A stretch of 46,296 bases of DNA, taken from Candidatus Zixiibacteriota bacterium. GTDB lineage: Bacteria > Zixibacteria > MSB-5A5 > CAIYYT01. Numbering within the stretch: the first letter of the stretch is position 1; every line of letters starts with the position of its first letter. Location: assembly GCA_020853795.1 (NCBI GenBank), contig JADYYF010000156.1:1-46296 (forward strand). The letters run 5' to 3'. The notes under the pieces were generated by a model. That model searched no databases, was not told the DNA's origin, and was given only the letters and a program-made list of their open reading frames with translations. This document shows positions 27,232 through 34,922 of this stretch, piece by piece. The position numbers and the translations under genes are program-made.

Positions 27232-27738
27232 TTACGGTTGTTTATTTCCGGCCATGATGGCCTCAAAGTCAGTTCCCACGACAATCGAATAGTCCAGATC
27301 GAAGAAATCGTTTTCCAGTTGCTTGAAGCTGACGCGATCGGCCGCCAGCCCCAGTTTGGCCGCAAAGCGATTGGCCTCCGTCGGCGGTTGCTGCTTGCGC
27401 GCGATCACCAAGGTTTTCGCCTGCGTATAGGAGTCGAAATTGCGTTCGTCAATGACGTCGATCACAAACTCCGGCCGCGCCGTCTTCTTAAGGAATTGCG
27501 CAAACCGGGAAGCGGCTCCGGAGATGCCGCAGCCGTTCAGCACCTGCACCCGCGCTGCCACCGGCGCGATCGCCTGGGGCGTCTGGTCGGCCGGCGCCGA
27601 TTCGCCCTGCGTGATCCGCACCACGAATGAGCCGACGAAGACGAGTACCGCCAGGGCAACGACAATCAGGAGAATGTCGATGATTCGGCTGCCCGCACGC
27701 GGTTTGGCCGACTTAGATTTCTTGCGATCCTTGCTCAG
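27232..27738 (-). CDS. LytR C-terminal-domain protein with N-terminal membrane anchor; unusual start
   Basis: The LytR_C domain (about residues 62-160) is recognisable from RVQVLNGCGISGAASRF, then FVIDVIDERNFDSYTQAKTL and LENDFFDLDYSIVVGTDF. The nearest standard start is GTG at 27624, but that would remove an obvious membrane anchor read in frame upstream. There, a basic segment (KDRKKSKSAKPRAG) is followed by the hydrophobic IIDILLIVVALAVLVFVGSF. That upstream part is bounded by an in-frame TAA and contains no ATG, GTG or TTG, only CTG at 27738 as a possible start. So either a rare CTG start is used, or there is a substitution in the start codon. With the CTG start it is 168 aa. It precedes rsfS. 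LytR_C proteins act in envelope or polymer attachment contexts. Confidence 0.78.
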   Translation of the reverse strand: MSKDRKKSKSAKPRAGSRIIDILLIVVALAVLVFVGSFVVRITQGESAPADQTPQAIAPVAARVQVLNGCGISGAASRFAQFLKKTARPEFVIDVIDERNFDSYTQAKTLVIARKQQPPTEANRFAAKLGLAADRVSFKQLENDFFDLDYSIVVGTDFEAIMAGNKQP

Positions 27739-27806
27739 AACTTACTTTATCGTGATTGAAAGTTTGGAACATCTGGTGAATTGGGGGGCGCAATGAATCA
27801 CTGAAC

Positions 27807-28301
27807 TCAGTCGAAAAACGATCCATACCTCCCGTACGGCGAATAATATCCGTTATAGTTGTACAGCCCCGGCACATAAGACTCATAGTTGATGCTCATG
27901 TGGAAGTTCTTCGAAGGCTCCCACAGCAAGCGAAAACTCGGCAGGATCCGGTTGTTGAGCGAACTGCTGGCCGACGACCCGAACCAGGATTGCGGCTGAT
28001 GCACGAAAGCCAGCCCCACTGACAAACGCAACGGCTTGGCAAACTGGTAGTCAATCTGATTCAGGTAGGCCGCAATCGTCTGGCTCCGACCGCCGCCGGA
28101 AAATACGCTCACCGTGTAGGCATGCTGCATATGAAGACGCGACGGATCGAACAGCGAAAATCCGGAAGCTCCGGCACCGCTCGTGACATTGCTGCGATTG
28201 GCCGGGCTATTCTCTTTGGTGATAAGCGTTTCCGCGGCCAGAACGGACGCCAACGTCAACCAAAGCACAAGCACCGATAATGATAACTTTCGCAATGCCA
28301 T
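27807..28301 (-). CDS. Small secreted protein, 164 aa, outer-membrane-like
   Basis: The ATG at 28301 follows AGGAGATCTTATCAAC. A signal peptide ends about residue 23 (SVLA-AE). The mature part has alternating hydrophobic strands (LSVGLAFVHQPQSWF, then RILPSFRLLWEPSKNFHMSI) and a Tyr-rich end (YNYNGYYSPYGRYG), suggesting a small beta-barrel or surface protein. No family is recognised. It has its own promoter overlapping the end of the GlmU-type gene and probably continues into the LytR_C-rsfS-rho cluster. Confidence 0.78.
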   Translation of the reverse strand: MALRKLSLSVLVLWLTLASVLAAETLITKENSPANRSNVTSGAGASGFSLFDPSRLHMQHAYTVSVFSGGGRSQTIAAYLNQIDYQFAKPLRLSVGLAFVHQPQSWFGSSASSSLNNRILPSFRLLWEPSKNFHMSINYESYVPGLYNYNGYYSPYGRYGSFFD

Positions 28302-28344
28302 GTTGATAAGATCTCCTGCCAGTGTCTACTGGTAATACGCCCAG

Positions 28345-28373
28345 AATCTACTTTTTGCCCAAAAAATTGTCAA
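28345..28373 (-). promoter_or_regulatory. Sigma-70-type promoter for the secreted-protein/LytR_C genes
   Basis: A perfect TTGACA (28373-28368, minus strand), a 17-bp spacer and TAGATT (28350-28345). The -35 box overlaps the last codons of the GlmU-type gene. Predicted start near 28338, giving a leader of about 37 nt. Confidence 0.6.
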
Positions 28374-29104
28374 CGATTTAATTCCGTGAAGATCGACTCC
28401 AGTTCCTGTAACTCCTTGACCGAGTTGACTCCCAGCGCCTCGCGGTAGTCGGCCAGTTTCAGAGCCGATGTCTTCTTCCCCTCATCAATCATGATCTTCA
28501 TAACGTCGGTCAGATAAAATTCGCCTTGCGCGTTCTTGTCGTCGACTTTGTGGAGAGCGGAACGCAGCGCGTCCGCGTCAAACATGAAGATTCCGGTATT
28601 GATTTCGCGCACGGCGCGCTCTTCATCACTACAATCGGCATGTTCGACAATTTTCTTCACCGAGTCGTCCGACCCGCGAATGATCCGGCCGTAGCCGGTG
28701 GCGTCCGGGGGCACCGAGGTCAGTACCGTCGCCGCTGCGCCGGCCCGGCGATGATGTTCGATCAACGCCGTCAGCGATTTTCGCGTCAACAACGGCACAT
28801 CCCCCGCCAGCACCAGGATCCCGCCCTGGAAATCCTTGAAGTGCGTTTCGGCCGACATGACTGCGTGGGCCGTCCCGCGTTGTTCGTGCTGGATGGCAAA
28901 TTCGATGCCGGGGTCGTGGTCGTAGAGCGCCATCACCTGCTCGCGGCCGTGACCGACAACCAGCACGATCTTTGTCAAACCGAGCTTCTTGAGTAATTCC
29001 GTCAGGCGCCAGACCATCGGCTTGCCGGCGATCGGGTGCAACACTTTCGGCAGGTCGGATTTCATCCGCTTGCCCTTGCCGGCGGCGAGTATGATGGCGA
29101 GCAT
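28370..29104 (-). CDS. GlmU-type N-acetylglucosamine-1-phosphate uridylyltransferase, short form
   Basis: The 244-aa protein has the nucleotidyltransferase signature LAAGKGKRMKSDLPKVLH near its start, and GTAHAV, LAGDVPLL, GYGRII and INTGIF in family order. It resembles the N-terminal half of GlmU, which makes UDP-GlcNAc. The C-terminal left-handed beta-helix acetyltransferase domain is absent, and no such domain is in the window. The enzyme may act alone, or the acetylation step may be encoded elsewhere. ATG at 29104 gives the usual MLAIILAAG start. A TTG at 29122 is also open. The gene follows panD after a 27-bp gap and ends at a promoter. Confidence 0.88.
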   Translation of the reverse strand: MLAIILAAGKGKRMKSDLPKVLHPIAGKPMVWRLTELLKKLGLTKIVLVVGHGREQVMALYDHDPGIEFAIQHEQRGTAHAVMSAETHFKDFQGGILVLAGDVPLLTRKSLTALIEHHRRAGAAATVLTSVPPDATGYGRIIRGSDDSVKKIVEHADCSDEERAVREINTGIFMFDADALRSALHKVDDKNAQGEFYLTDVMKIMIDEGKKTSALKLADYREALGVNSVKELQELESIFTELNR

Positions 29105-29131
29105 GTCGGGGGACTTCTTCAAGGTTTGGGG

Positions 29132-29485
29132 CTACGATTTGATGATGCGGTTCTTCTTGTCGACTTTGACGATGGTGGGCTGGTGTTTGGCAGCCTCTCT
29201 TGGCGACAGCAGAATGTAGGTGATCACGATCACAACGTCGCCGACCTGCCCCAGTCGCGCCGCCGGGCCGTTGAGGCACACTGTGCCGGAACCCTTCTTG
29301 CCCGCGATCGTATAGGTTTCAAACCGTTCGCCATTGGCCACGTTGACCACCTGCACCTTCTCGCCTTCGATGATATTGGCCGCCTTCATCAAGATCGGAT
29401 CCAGTTCGAGCGAGCCCTCGTAGGCGAGGTTGGCGTCGGTCACCGTGGCGCGGTGGATCTTCGATTTGAACATCGTCAGGTACAT
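29132..29485 (-). CDS. panD: Aspartate 1-decarboxylase
   Basis: The 117-aa pyruvoyl enzyme makes beta-alanine from aspartate for pantothenate. The self-cleavage site is Gly24-Ser25 in AYEGSLELD; Ser25 becomes the pyruvoyl group. The family core SKIHRATVTDANL and LNGPAARLGQVGD is present. ATG at 29485 lies 1 bp from the panC stop. Coupled with panB and panC, it completes the branch to pantoate plus beta-alanine. Confidence 0.96.
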   Translation of the reverse strand: MYLTMFKSKIHRATVTDANLAYEGSLELDPILMKAANIIEGEKVQVVNVANGERFETYTIAGKKGSGTVCLNGPAARLGQVGDVVIVITYILLSPREAAKHQPTIVKVDKKNRIIKS

Positions 29486-29486
29486 G

Positions 29487-30335
29487 CTACTTGACCTTCA
29501 TTGTCACATTGTCAATCAGTCGGACGCCGTCGATACGGCACGCCAGGCTGATCGCGACATTTCCGGCGATCCGGTCCAACTCGATCAGCGACTTCTCATC
29601 CGCGACCGACACATAGTCGACCGTCGCCTCCCCGTCTTTAACAAGTCGGGCGGTGATATAGTTCCGGATCACCGCCGCCGAACGCTCGCCGCGCCGGATC
29701 AGTTCCTGCGCCGCAAACAGCGCTTCAGGGATCACGCGCGCGCGCCGGCGACCCAGTTCAGAAAGATACACGTTCCGCGACGACAAAGCAAGACGATCGC
29801 GATCGCGCACCGTGGGAACAATGACAATTTTAACCGGAATATTCAGATCGCGCACCATTTGTTTGATCACGATCGACTGCTGCAGGTCCTTCTTGCCGAA
29901 AACGGCAACGTCCGGCTGCACGACATTGAACAGCTTGAGAACAACCGTCGCGACACCGCGAAAATGTCCCGGCCGGAAGGCGCCCTCGAGCACCGTTGCG
30001 ATCTTTTCCGGCACAACATAGGTATCGAAGTCTTGTGGATAGACGTCGTCAGCCGCCGGATTGAACACGAAGTCGACCCCCGCCTCGCGGCAGAGCCGGC
30101 AATCTTCATTCAGCGTGCGGGGATATTTGGTGAAATCTTCGCGGGGACCGAATTGCGTCGGATTGACGAAGATCGAGACGACAGTGACCTTTCCGAGTTT
30201 CTTCGCGCGCTTGATCAGTTCCATATGGCCGCGATGCAGCGCGCCCATCGTCGGTACCAGGGCGATGGTCTTGCCGTGACGCTTCAACTTCAGCGCCGCC
30301 GTTTGCATCTGACTGGAAGAACGGATGAGTTTCAT
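29487..30335 (-). CDS. panC: Pantothenate synthetase
   Basis: The 282-aa enzyme joins pantoate and beta-alanine using ATP. The start is ATG at 30335 (MKLIRSS); the frame is open 52 codons further but runs into panB. Signatures: VPTMGALHRGHMELI with the HIGH-like HRGH, FVNPTQFGPREDFTKYPRTL, and VFGKKDLQQ. The C-terminal region has RDRLALSSRNVYLS (KMSKS-like loop). Length matches the family. The stop is adjacent to panD. Confidence 0.96.
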   Translation of the reverse strand: MKLIRSSSQMQTAALKLKRHGKTIALVPTMGALHRGHMELIKRAKKLGKVTVVSIFVNPTQFGPREDFTKYPRTLNEDCRLCREAGVDFVFNPAADDVYPQDFDTYVVPEKIATVLEGAFRPGHFRGVATVVLKLFNVVQPDVAVFGKKDLQQSIVIKQMVRDLNIPVKIVIVPTVRDRDRLALSSRNVYLSELGRRRARVIPEALFAAQELIRRGERSAAVIRNYITARLVKDGEATVDYVSVADEKSLIELDRIAGNVAISLACRIDGVRLIDNVTMKVK

Positions 30336-30342
30336 GGCGGCG

Positions 30343-31155
30343 TTAGCCGTAGCTCTCCGCGTCATTGGGATAGCTACCGCTGCGCACGTCGGCGGCGAAC
30401 TTGGCCCCGACTTCGCGCAGCTTGGCCTGGTAGTTGAAGTACTGCCGCACGAATTTCGGCATAAAGTCCTCGCCGACGCCCATAATGTCATTGATCACGA
30501 TGATCTGGCCGTCGGTGTCTTTACCGGCGCCGATGCCGATAGTCGGGATCGTCAGGCTTTCGGTGATCTTGCGCGCGATGTCGTTCTTCATCGCTTCCAG
30601 CACGACGCTGAAACAGCCGGCCTCTTCGAGCGCCTGTGCCGATTCGAGCAAATAGTTCTTCCCGACATCAGTCTTGCCCTGCACCCGGTAGCCGCCGAAT
30701 TTGTTGATCGACTGGGGCGTCAGACCGATATGCCCGAACACCGGGATTCCCGCCTCGGTGATCCGTCGGATTCGCGGCGCCATCTCGATTCCGCCTTCCA
30801 GTTTGATCCCCGCGGCGCCGCCTTCCGCCAAAAACCGCATCGCATTGCGCACGGCGTCGGTATCCGAAGTTTGATACGATCCGAACGGCATGTCGCCCAC
30901 CACCATCGCCGTTTGGGCGGCACGGCTGACCGCTTCGGTGTGGCGCAGCATTGTCTCCATGGTCGCGGATAAGGTGTCCTTGTGGCCGTAGACGACCATA
31001 TTGAGGGTGTCGCCGACCAGCAGGCCGTCGACGCCGGCGGCATCCAGCGCCCGGGCCGTGTAGTAGTCATAGGAGGTGATCCAGACGATTTTCTCGCCCT
31101 TCTTCTTCATCGGCCCAAAGCTGGCGGCGGTGATTTTGTTCTTAGCAGTTGTCAT
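30343..31155 (-). CDS. panB: 3-methyl-2-oxobutanoate hydroxymethyltransferase
   Basis: The 270-aa enzyme forms ketopantoate from 2-ketoisovalerate and methylene-tetrahydrofolate. Family motifs: ITSYDYYTARALDAAGVDGL, LVGDTLNMVVYG, GDMPFGSYQ, and KLEGG, HIGLTPQ and GIGAGKDTDGQI. ATG at 31155 overlaps the deoxynucleoside kinase stop by 1 bp. It is the first of the panB-panC-panD series, so the organism can make pantothenate. Confidence 0.96.
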   Translation of the reverse strand: MTTAKNKITAASFGPMKKKGEKIVWITSYDYYTARALDAAGVDGLLVGDTLNMVVYGHKDTLSATMETMLRHTEAVSRAAQTAMVVGDMPFGSYQTSDTDAVRNAMRFLAEGGAAGIKLEGGIEMAPRIRRITEAGIPVFGHIGLTPQSINKFGGYRVQGKTDVGKNYLLESAQALEEAGCFSVVLEAMKNDIARKITESLTIPTIGIGAGKDTDGQIIVINDIMGVGEDFMPKFVRQYFNYQAKLREVGAKFAADVRSGSYPNDAESYG

Positions 31156-31817
31156 CAGATTCCCAGTTCCTGATCGCCCCGGGTAAAATAGCGCGTCCCC
31201 TGCCGCATCTCGGCGATCTGGTTGAAGATCTCTTCCAGATGCTGCGAGTTTTCGACAAAGTCCAGATTGTCGGTTTTGATCACGAGCAGTGGGGTGCGGT
31301 TGTAGTGGAAGAAATGATAGTTGTAAGCGTCGAGTACCTGCTTGAGATACTCGGCGTCGAAATTACGCTCATAGGTCACATTGCGCTTGGCGATTCGCGC
31401 CAGGAGCACGTCGACCGAGGCGGTCAGGAAGACCGCCAGATCGGGGCGCGGCAGGTTCTTCTTCAAGAGGTCGGCAACCTGCTTATAGAGCGCCAATTCC
31501 TCCTCGGTCAAGTTCGCCGAGGCAAACAGCAGGTCTTTCTCAAAAGTGTAATCCGCGACGATCCGCTTCTTGAACAGGTCAAACGCGACCAGTTCGCGCT
31601 GCTGCTGGTACCGTGAGAGCAGGAAGAAGAACTGCGTTTGCAGGGCATAGCGCCGGCGGTCGCGGTAGAAGTCTTTCAGAAACGGATTTTTCGCCGCCTC
31701 CTCCAGCACCAGATGTCCGCCAATCCGGTCGGCCAGGATTTTGCAGAAAGTCGTTTTGCCGACGCCGATCGGTCCGTCGACGGCGACGTAGTGGAGGTGG
31801 GCGAAACGATCATCCAT
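31155..31817 (-). CDS. Deoxynucleoside kinase (deoxyadenosine/deoxycytidine type)
   Basis: The 220-aa P-loop kinase has Walker A GPIGVGKTT (residues 15-23), the DRH-like substrate element in VADYTFEKDLLFA, and the LID segment RNVTYERNFDAEYLKQ. It salvages deoxynucleosides to monophosphates. In operon with fol and pan genes, with ends overlapping folK by 8 bp and panB by 1 bp. Substrate choice between dA, dG and dC cannot be fixed. It is complementary to nrdJ, which is encoded just upstream on the other strand. Confidence 0.9.
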   Translation of the reverse strand: MDDRFAHLHYVAVDGPIGVGKTTFCKILADRIGGHLVLEEAAKNPFLKDFYRDRRRYALQTQFFFLLSRYQQQRELVAFDLFKKRIVADYTFEKDLLFASANLTEEELALYKQVADLLKKNLPRPDLAVFLTASVDVLLARIAKRNVTYERNFDAEYLKQVLDAYNYHFFHYNRTPLLVIKTDNLDFVENSQHLEEIFNQIAEMRQGTRYFTRGDQELGI

Positions 31818-32325
31818 GATAAACTCGTATTCCCTGTAACGGGTCCGTAATCAGGCGCAAGCAGTCCGCAAACGGCCGGGCATCTTTATGACAATACGCA
31901 TCCGGAGCGATTTCCAGAAGCGGGATCAGCACAAACTTGCGGTAACACATGCGCGGGTGCGGCAATTGCAGTTCCGCCGTGTTGCTGCGGAGTTCGTCGA
32001 AGGCAAGGATGTCGATATCGAGCTGCCGCGGTCCGCGGGCAACGGCTCGAACCCGCGGGAAACTGCGTTCCACGGCGCGCGTCTGCGCCAGCAATTCAGT
32101 TGCGCTCAACGACGTCTTCACCTCGACCACACTGTTCAAAAAGTCCGGCTGGGCCTGGTAATCCACGGGCGTCGTCTCGTACAATTGCGAACTGCACACT
32201 ACCGTTACATCTCCGGATGCCTGCAACCGCTCCAGTGCTTGCCGGATGTTCTCGCTCCGGTCGCCCAGATTTGATCCCAATGACAGATAGATCGAAATAC
32301 TAACTCCGCCCGCGTTTGATCTCAA
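31810..32325 (-). CDS. folK: 2-amino-4-hydroxy-6-hydroxymethyldihydropteridine pyrophosphokinase
   Basis: HPPK of about 160-171 aa transfers pyrophosphate to the pterin in folate synthesis. Motifs: IYLSLGSNLGDRSENI, YETTPVD, FLNSVVEV, and the metal/ATP segment RGPRQLDIDILAF and LPHPRM. The listed start is TTG at 32325, which overlaps folB by 26 bp and has GAGG directly abutting it. A second possibility is ATT at 32298 with GGAG five nucleotides upstream, giving an N-terminus that fits the family better. It is coupled to the kinase gene by an 8-bp overlap. Confidence 0.93.
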   Translation of the reverse strand: MRSNAGGVSISIYLSLGSNLGDRSENIRQALERLQASGDVTVVCSSQLYETTPVDYQAQPDFLNSVVEVKTSLSATELLAQTRAVERSFPRVRAVARGPRQLDIDILAFDELRSNTAELQLPHPRMCYRKFVLIPLLEIAPDAYCHKDARPFADCLRLITDPLQGIRVYHG

Positions 32326-32659
32326 CCTCGATATGATCGAGATTCCCCGGGATCGGCGGAATCATTTTCCGCACCCGGACGACGACCGTGCTGATGCGAT
32401 CATCGCTCAGGATGCGTCCGGCGATATCCTGTGCGATCGCCTCGATCAAGGCGTACTTTTTGCCGTTCATCACGTCTTCGATCGTCGCGTACACCTGCGC
32501 ATAATTGACGGTATCGGTCAGGCGATCGCTGGCACCCGGTTTGGTCAAATCGAGAAACAGCTCGCAGTCCACCTCGTAGCGCCGGCCGGTTTCTTTCTCG
32601 GCCGCGCTGACGCCGTGGTAGCCGTAAAAAATCATGTTCTGCAGGCGGATGACGTCCAT
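32300..32659 (-). CDS. folB: Dihydroneopterin aldolase
   Basis: The 119-aa FolB performs the aldol cleavage of dihydroneopterin. Family motifs: IRLQNMIFYGYHGVSAAEKE near the start, DTVNYAQVYATIEDVM, LIEAIAQDIAGRIL with catalytic-region residues, and VRVRKMIPPIPGNLDHIEVE. ATG at 32659 overlaps the stop of the preceding aminotransferase-like gene (TGATG). The longer frame upstream is not coding. It pairs with folK immediately downstream. Confidence 0.95.
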   Translation of the reverse strand: MDVIRLQNMIFYGYHGVSAAEKETGRRYEVDCELFLDLTKPGASDRLTDTVNYAQVYATIEDVMNGKKYALIEAIAQDIAGRILSDDRISTVVVRVRKMIPPIPGNLDHIEVEIKRGRS

Positions 32660-33837
32660 CACTTTTGCCTCGCGTGCAGGCGGGAGCGAATCGGCTGATA
32701 GTGCCGGACGAATTGATCGAGTGCCGCCGCCAGCTCCTCGCCGCCGACGTTGGCGCTGATGCGGATCCAGCCCTCGCCGTTTTCGCCGAAGGCCGATCCC
32801 GGCGCTACCAGCACGCCCTTGGAGCGCAGGAGTGAACGCGCAAAATTCACAGCCACACGACGATGCCGCAGCTGGACCCACACGAAACCGCAACCAGCCG
32901 TCGGGAAATACTCGATTCCGGCTGAGCGCAACTTGTCGGTGACGATTGTCATCCGTTGTGCGATTTCGTTGCGGCATCCGGCAATTTGGGCGCGCAAGGT
33001 GTCGGCGTCCCGCAGATAGGCGGCCGCGGAGCGAATCACCGGCTGCGGCACTTCGAAGCTCAAGCTGCGTGCCAATGCCGCCAGCGGCTGGATCAGCGTC
33101 TTGCGCCCAATCAGCGCGGTGAGTTTGAGTTCGGGCGCGAGCAGCGAAGTCGAGAAGCTAATCAGTTCCAGCCCCGTGCGCAGGTTGCGCGGCGTCTGGC
33201 ACAACAACGGCGGTTGAAAATTGCCGGCAAACGACAGCGCGTACGACGAGTCGACGATCGTCAACAGGTTGGACTCGACCGCGCACTTGTGTAGGCGGCG
33301 GTAGAACTCCTTGTCGCAGACGGCGCCGGTCGGATTGTGCGGGGAATTGACCAGCAGCACACCGAACGATCTGGCCCCGCGCGCGCGAAATTGCTCCAAG
33401 TTGGGCAGGAAATCATTGCGCTGGTACAGCGGGTACGGCTTGATCTGCGCGCCAAACAGCGTGGCAAAGACGCGATAACTCAGGTAACCGGGATCGGGGA
33501 CGTGATAGACGGCATCGGCGTCCGCCAGGTAGGCGTTGAGCAGCAGCAGGGCAATCTTGGTGCCCGGCATCAACAGCATTTCTCGCTGCGGGTCGAGCTT
33601 GACTTCATACTCCGAAGCGAGGTACTCGGCCAGGACCCGGCGAATCGCAGGTTCGGTGATGGGGTGAGCACTCTGATCCGCCGGCTCGCGGCGCAACGCA
33701 AACCGTCCGAGATCGACAACGGGGCGCCCGCGACGAAGCTGCGCAGCCTGCAGGTCGGCCATCTCGCCCAGGAAGGGCGCCGGCAGCCGCTGCACGCGTT
33801 CGGCCGAAGCCACGACGACACGCCCGGAGATTCTCAA
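32659..33837 (-). CDS. Fold-type I aminotransferase-like protein lacking the PLP lysine
   Basis: The 392-aa protein has the class I/II aminotransferase layout: PDPGYLSYRVF, then LLVNSPHNPTGAV (the Asn/Pro pocket), IVDSSYALSF (Asp and Tyr contacting PLP) and WIRISANVGGEE with the substrate-binding Arg. The Schiff-base motif SxSKxxxPGxRxG is altered: the sequence is ISFSTSLLAPELKLT with Thr230 at the Lys position, and Lys238 replaces the Arg. So normal transamination is unlikely. TTG at 33837 overlaps the aldolase stop and follows GGAGAGAGAA. It may be a catalytically dead or repurposed paralogue acting in the fol/pan operon. Confidence 0.86.
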   Translation of the reverse strand: MRISGRVVVASAERVQRLPAPFLGEMADLQAAQLRRGRPVVDLGRFALRREPADQSAHPITEPAIRRVLAEYLASEYEVKLDPQREMLLMPGTKIALLLLNAYLADADAVYHVPDPGYLSYRVFATLFGAQIKPYPLYQRNDFLPNLEQFRARGARSFGVLLVNSPHNPTGAVCDKEFYRRLHKCAVESNLLTIVDSSYALSFAGNFQPPLLCQTPRNLRTGLELISFSTSLLAPELKLTALIGRKTLIQPLAALARSLSFEVPQPVIRSAAAYLRDADTLRAQIAGCRNEIAQRMTIVTDKLRSAGIEYFPTAGCGFVWVQLRHRRVAVNFARSLLRSKGVLVAPGSAFGENGEGWIRISANVGGEELAAALDQFVRHYQPIRSRLHARQK

Positions 33838-34517
33838 TTCTCTCTCCGGCGCCGATCGCGCGGCATAGTGATCGCCGACAGGGAATGTTCGTCCGCCGTG
33901 ATCTCCTCCTCATCGTAACCGACATCCATGTCCATGGCCATATCGATTTGATAGGCCAGGTAAAGTGCCTTGGCGCAGTGCTCGGCCATCTCGGTCCGGA
34001 AGAATGCCTCCAAAACCGTCGTCCCCAGCGCAACCAAACCGTGGTTTTCGAGCAGGTAGACACAACCGCTGCTAATATGCTTTGCGAGCGCGTCGGACAA
34101 TTCTATGGTTCCCGGCGCGGCGTAAGGGACGAACGGAATTGTGCCGAAGCTAACCTCAAACTCCGGCAATCCGGAAGCGTCAATCGCCGTACCCGCCAGA
34201 GCGAATCCGGTTGCATAACTCGGATGGGAATGCACAACAGCGTTGATCTCCGGCCGCTTTTCGTAGGCCAGCAGATGAATCCGATATTCGCTCGATGGCC
34301 GCTGTGATTTCGACTTCGGTTTGCCGGTGCGATCGAGCACCACGAGATCAGCCGGGCTCATCATGCCTTTGCAGACGCCGGCCGGTGTGATCAGGATCTC
34401 GCCTGCAGGAAGCCGACAAGAGATGTTGCCCTCGGTTCCTGCAATCAACCCTTTATCGTACAATAACTTACCGACTCTGCAGATTTCTTTGCGATACGCT
34501 AACGTTTTGTCTGCCAA
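33834..34517 (-). CDS. Class II aldolase/adducin-type protein
   Basis: The 227-aa zinc-dependent aldolase-fold protein has GLIAGTEGNISCRL, then ITPAGVCKG and SSEYRIHLLAY (catalytic Glu region). The metal histidines are in AVVHSHPSYATG and LLENHGLVALG. The pattern is that of L-fuculose-phosphate-like aldolases or methylthioribulose-phosphate dehydratases; the substrate is not determined. TTG at 34517 follows GAGGATAGCAG. It is the first gene of the operon running to panD and the GlmU-type gene. Confidence 0.9.
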   Translation of the reverse strand: MADKTLAYRKEICRVGKLLYDKGLIAGTEGNISCRLPAGEILITPAGVCKGMMSPADLVVLDRTGKPKSKSQRPSSEYRIHLLAYEKRPEINAVVHSHPSYATGFALAGTAIDASGLPEFEVSFGTIPFVPYAAPGTIELSDALAKHISSGCVYLLENHGLVALGTTVLEAFFRTEMAEHCAKALYLAYQIDMAMDMDVGYDEEEITADEHSLSAITMPRDRRRREN

Positions 34518-34537
34518 CTGCTATCCTCGCATTGCAA

Positions 34538-34567
34538 AAGTTAGCTCCTCGCTTCCGACATTGTCAA
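34538..34567 (-). promoter_or_regulatory. Candidate promoter of the aldolase-fol-pan operon
   Basis: A perfect TTGACA -35 box (34567-34562, minus strand) is separated by 18 bp from a weak -10, TAACTT (34543-34538). The start would be near 34531, leaving a short leader before the TTG at 34517. Confidence 0.45.
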
Positions 34568-34817
34568 GCCAAATTACGATTTTGGCGTGCGGCGCCACCA
34601 TCGCTTCTGTGCCCTGCTGACGCCAATATCGATTTCACCCGCATTCCAAGCGGTGAAAGCGCTTCCCGCTGGTGATACGAGACCGCCTGAACTTGATTCC
34701 ATGGGGTCTCTCACAGGCTTTCTGCGGCACCGGCTACGACGTTTGATCTGTAAGATTCTTGTTGGCAAGCGGTTAGAGAATTCAAAAAATGCAACTGCCA
34801 TCGACATATGCACAATC

Positions 34818-34863
34818 GTATATATTGTGGCTGTTAACTCATTGATACCACAATATATTGTGT
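34818..34863 (+). promoter_or_regulatory. Tandem NrdR-like boxes upstream of nrdJ
   Basis: The NrdR core is CWATATATWG. Box 2 (34851-34860) is CAATATATTG, a perfect match inside the palindrome CACAATATATTGTG (34849-34862). Box 1 (34818-34827) is GTATATATTG, 9 of 10. The two cores are 33 bp apart, about three helical turns, as for known paired NrdR sites. The nearest gene downstream is a ribonucleotide reductase, as expected for NrdR control. Confidence 0.72.
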
Positions 34864-34922
34864 TTTTCTGGAAATTTTATTTTGACCGATCTCTTGCAGC
34901 CTTTACTCTTGCCATCCCGCGC

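Noticed and set aside
30061-30972. Plus-strand frames opposite panC and panB
   Set aside because: Shadows of strongly recognised pantothenate genes.
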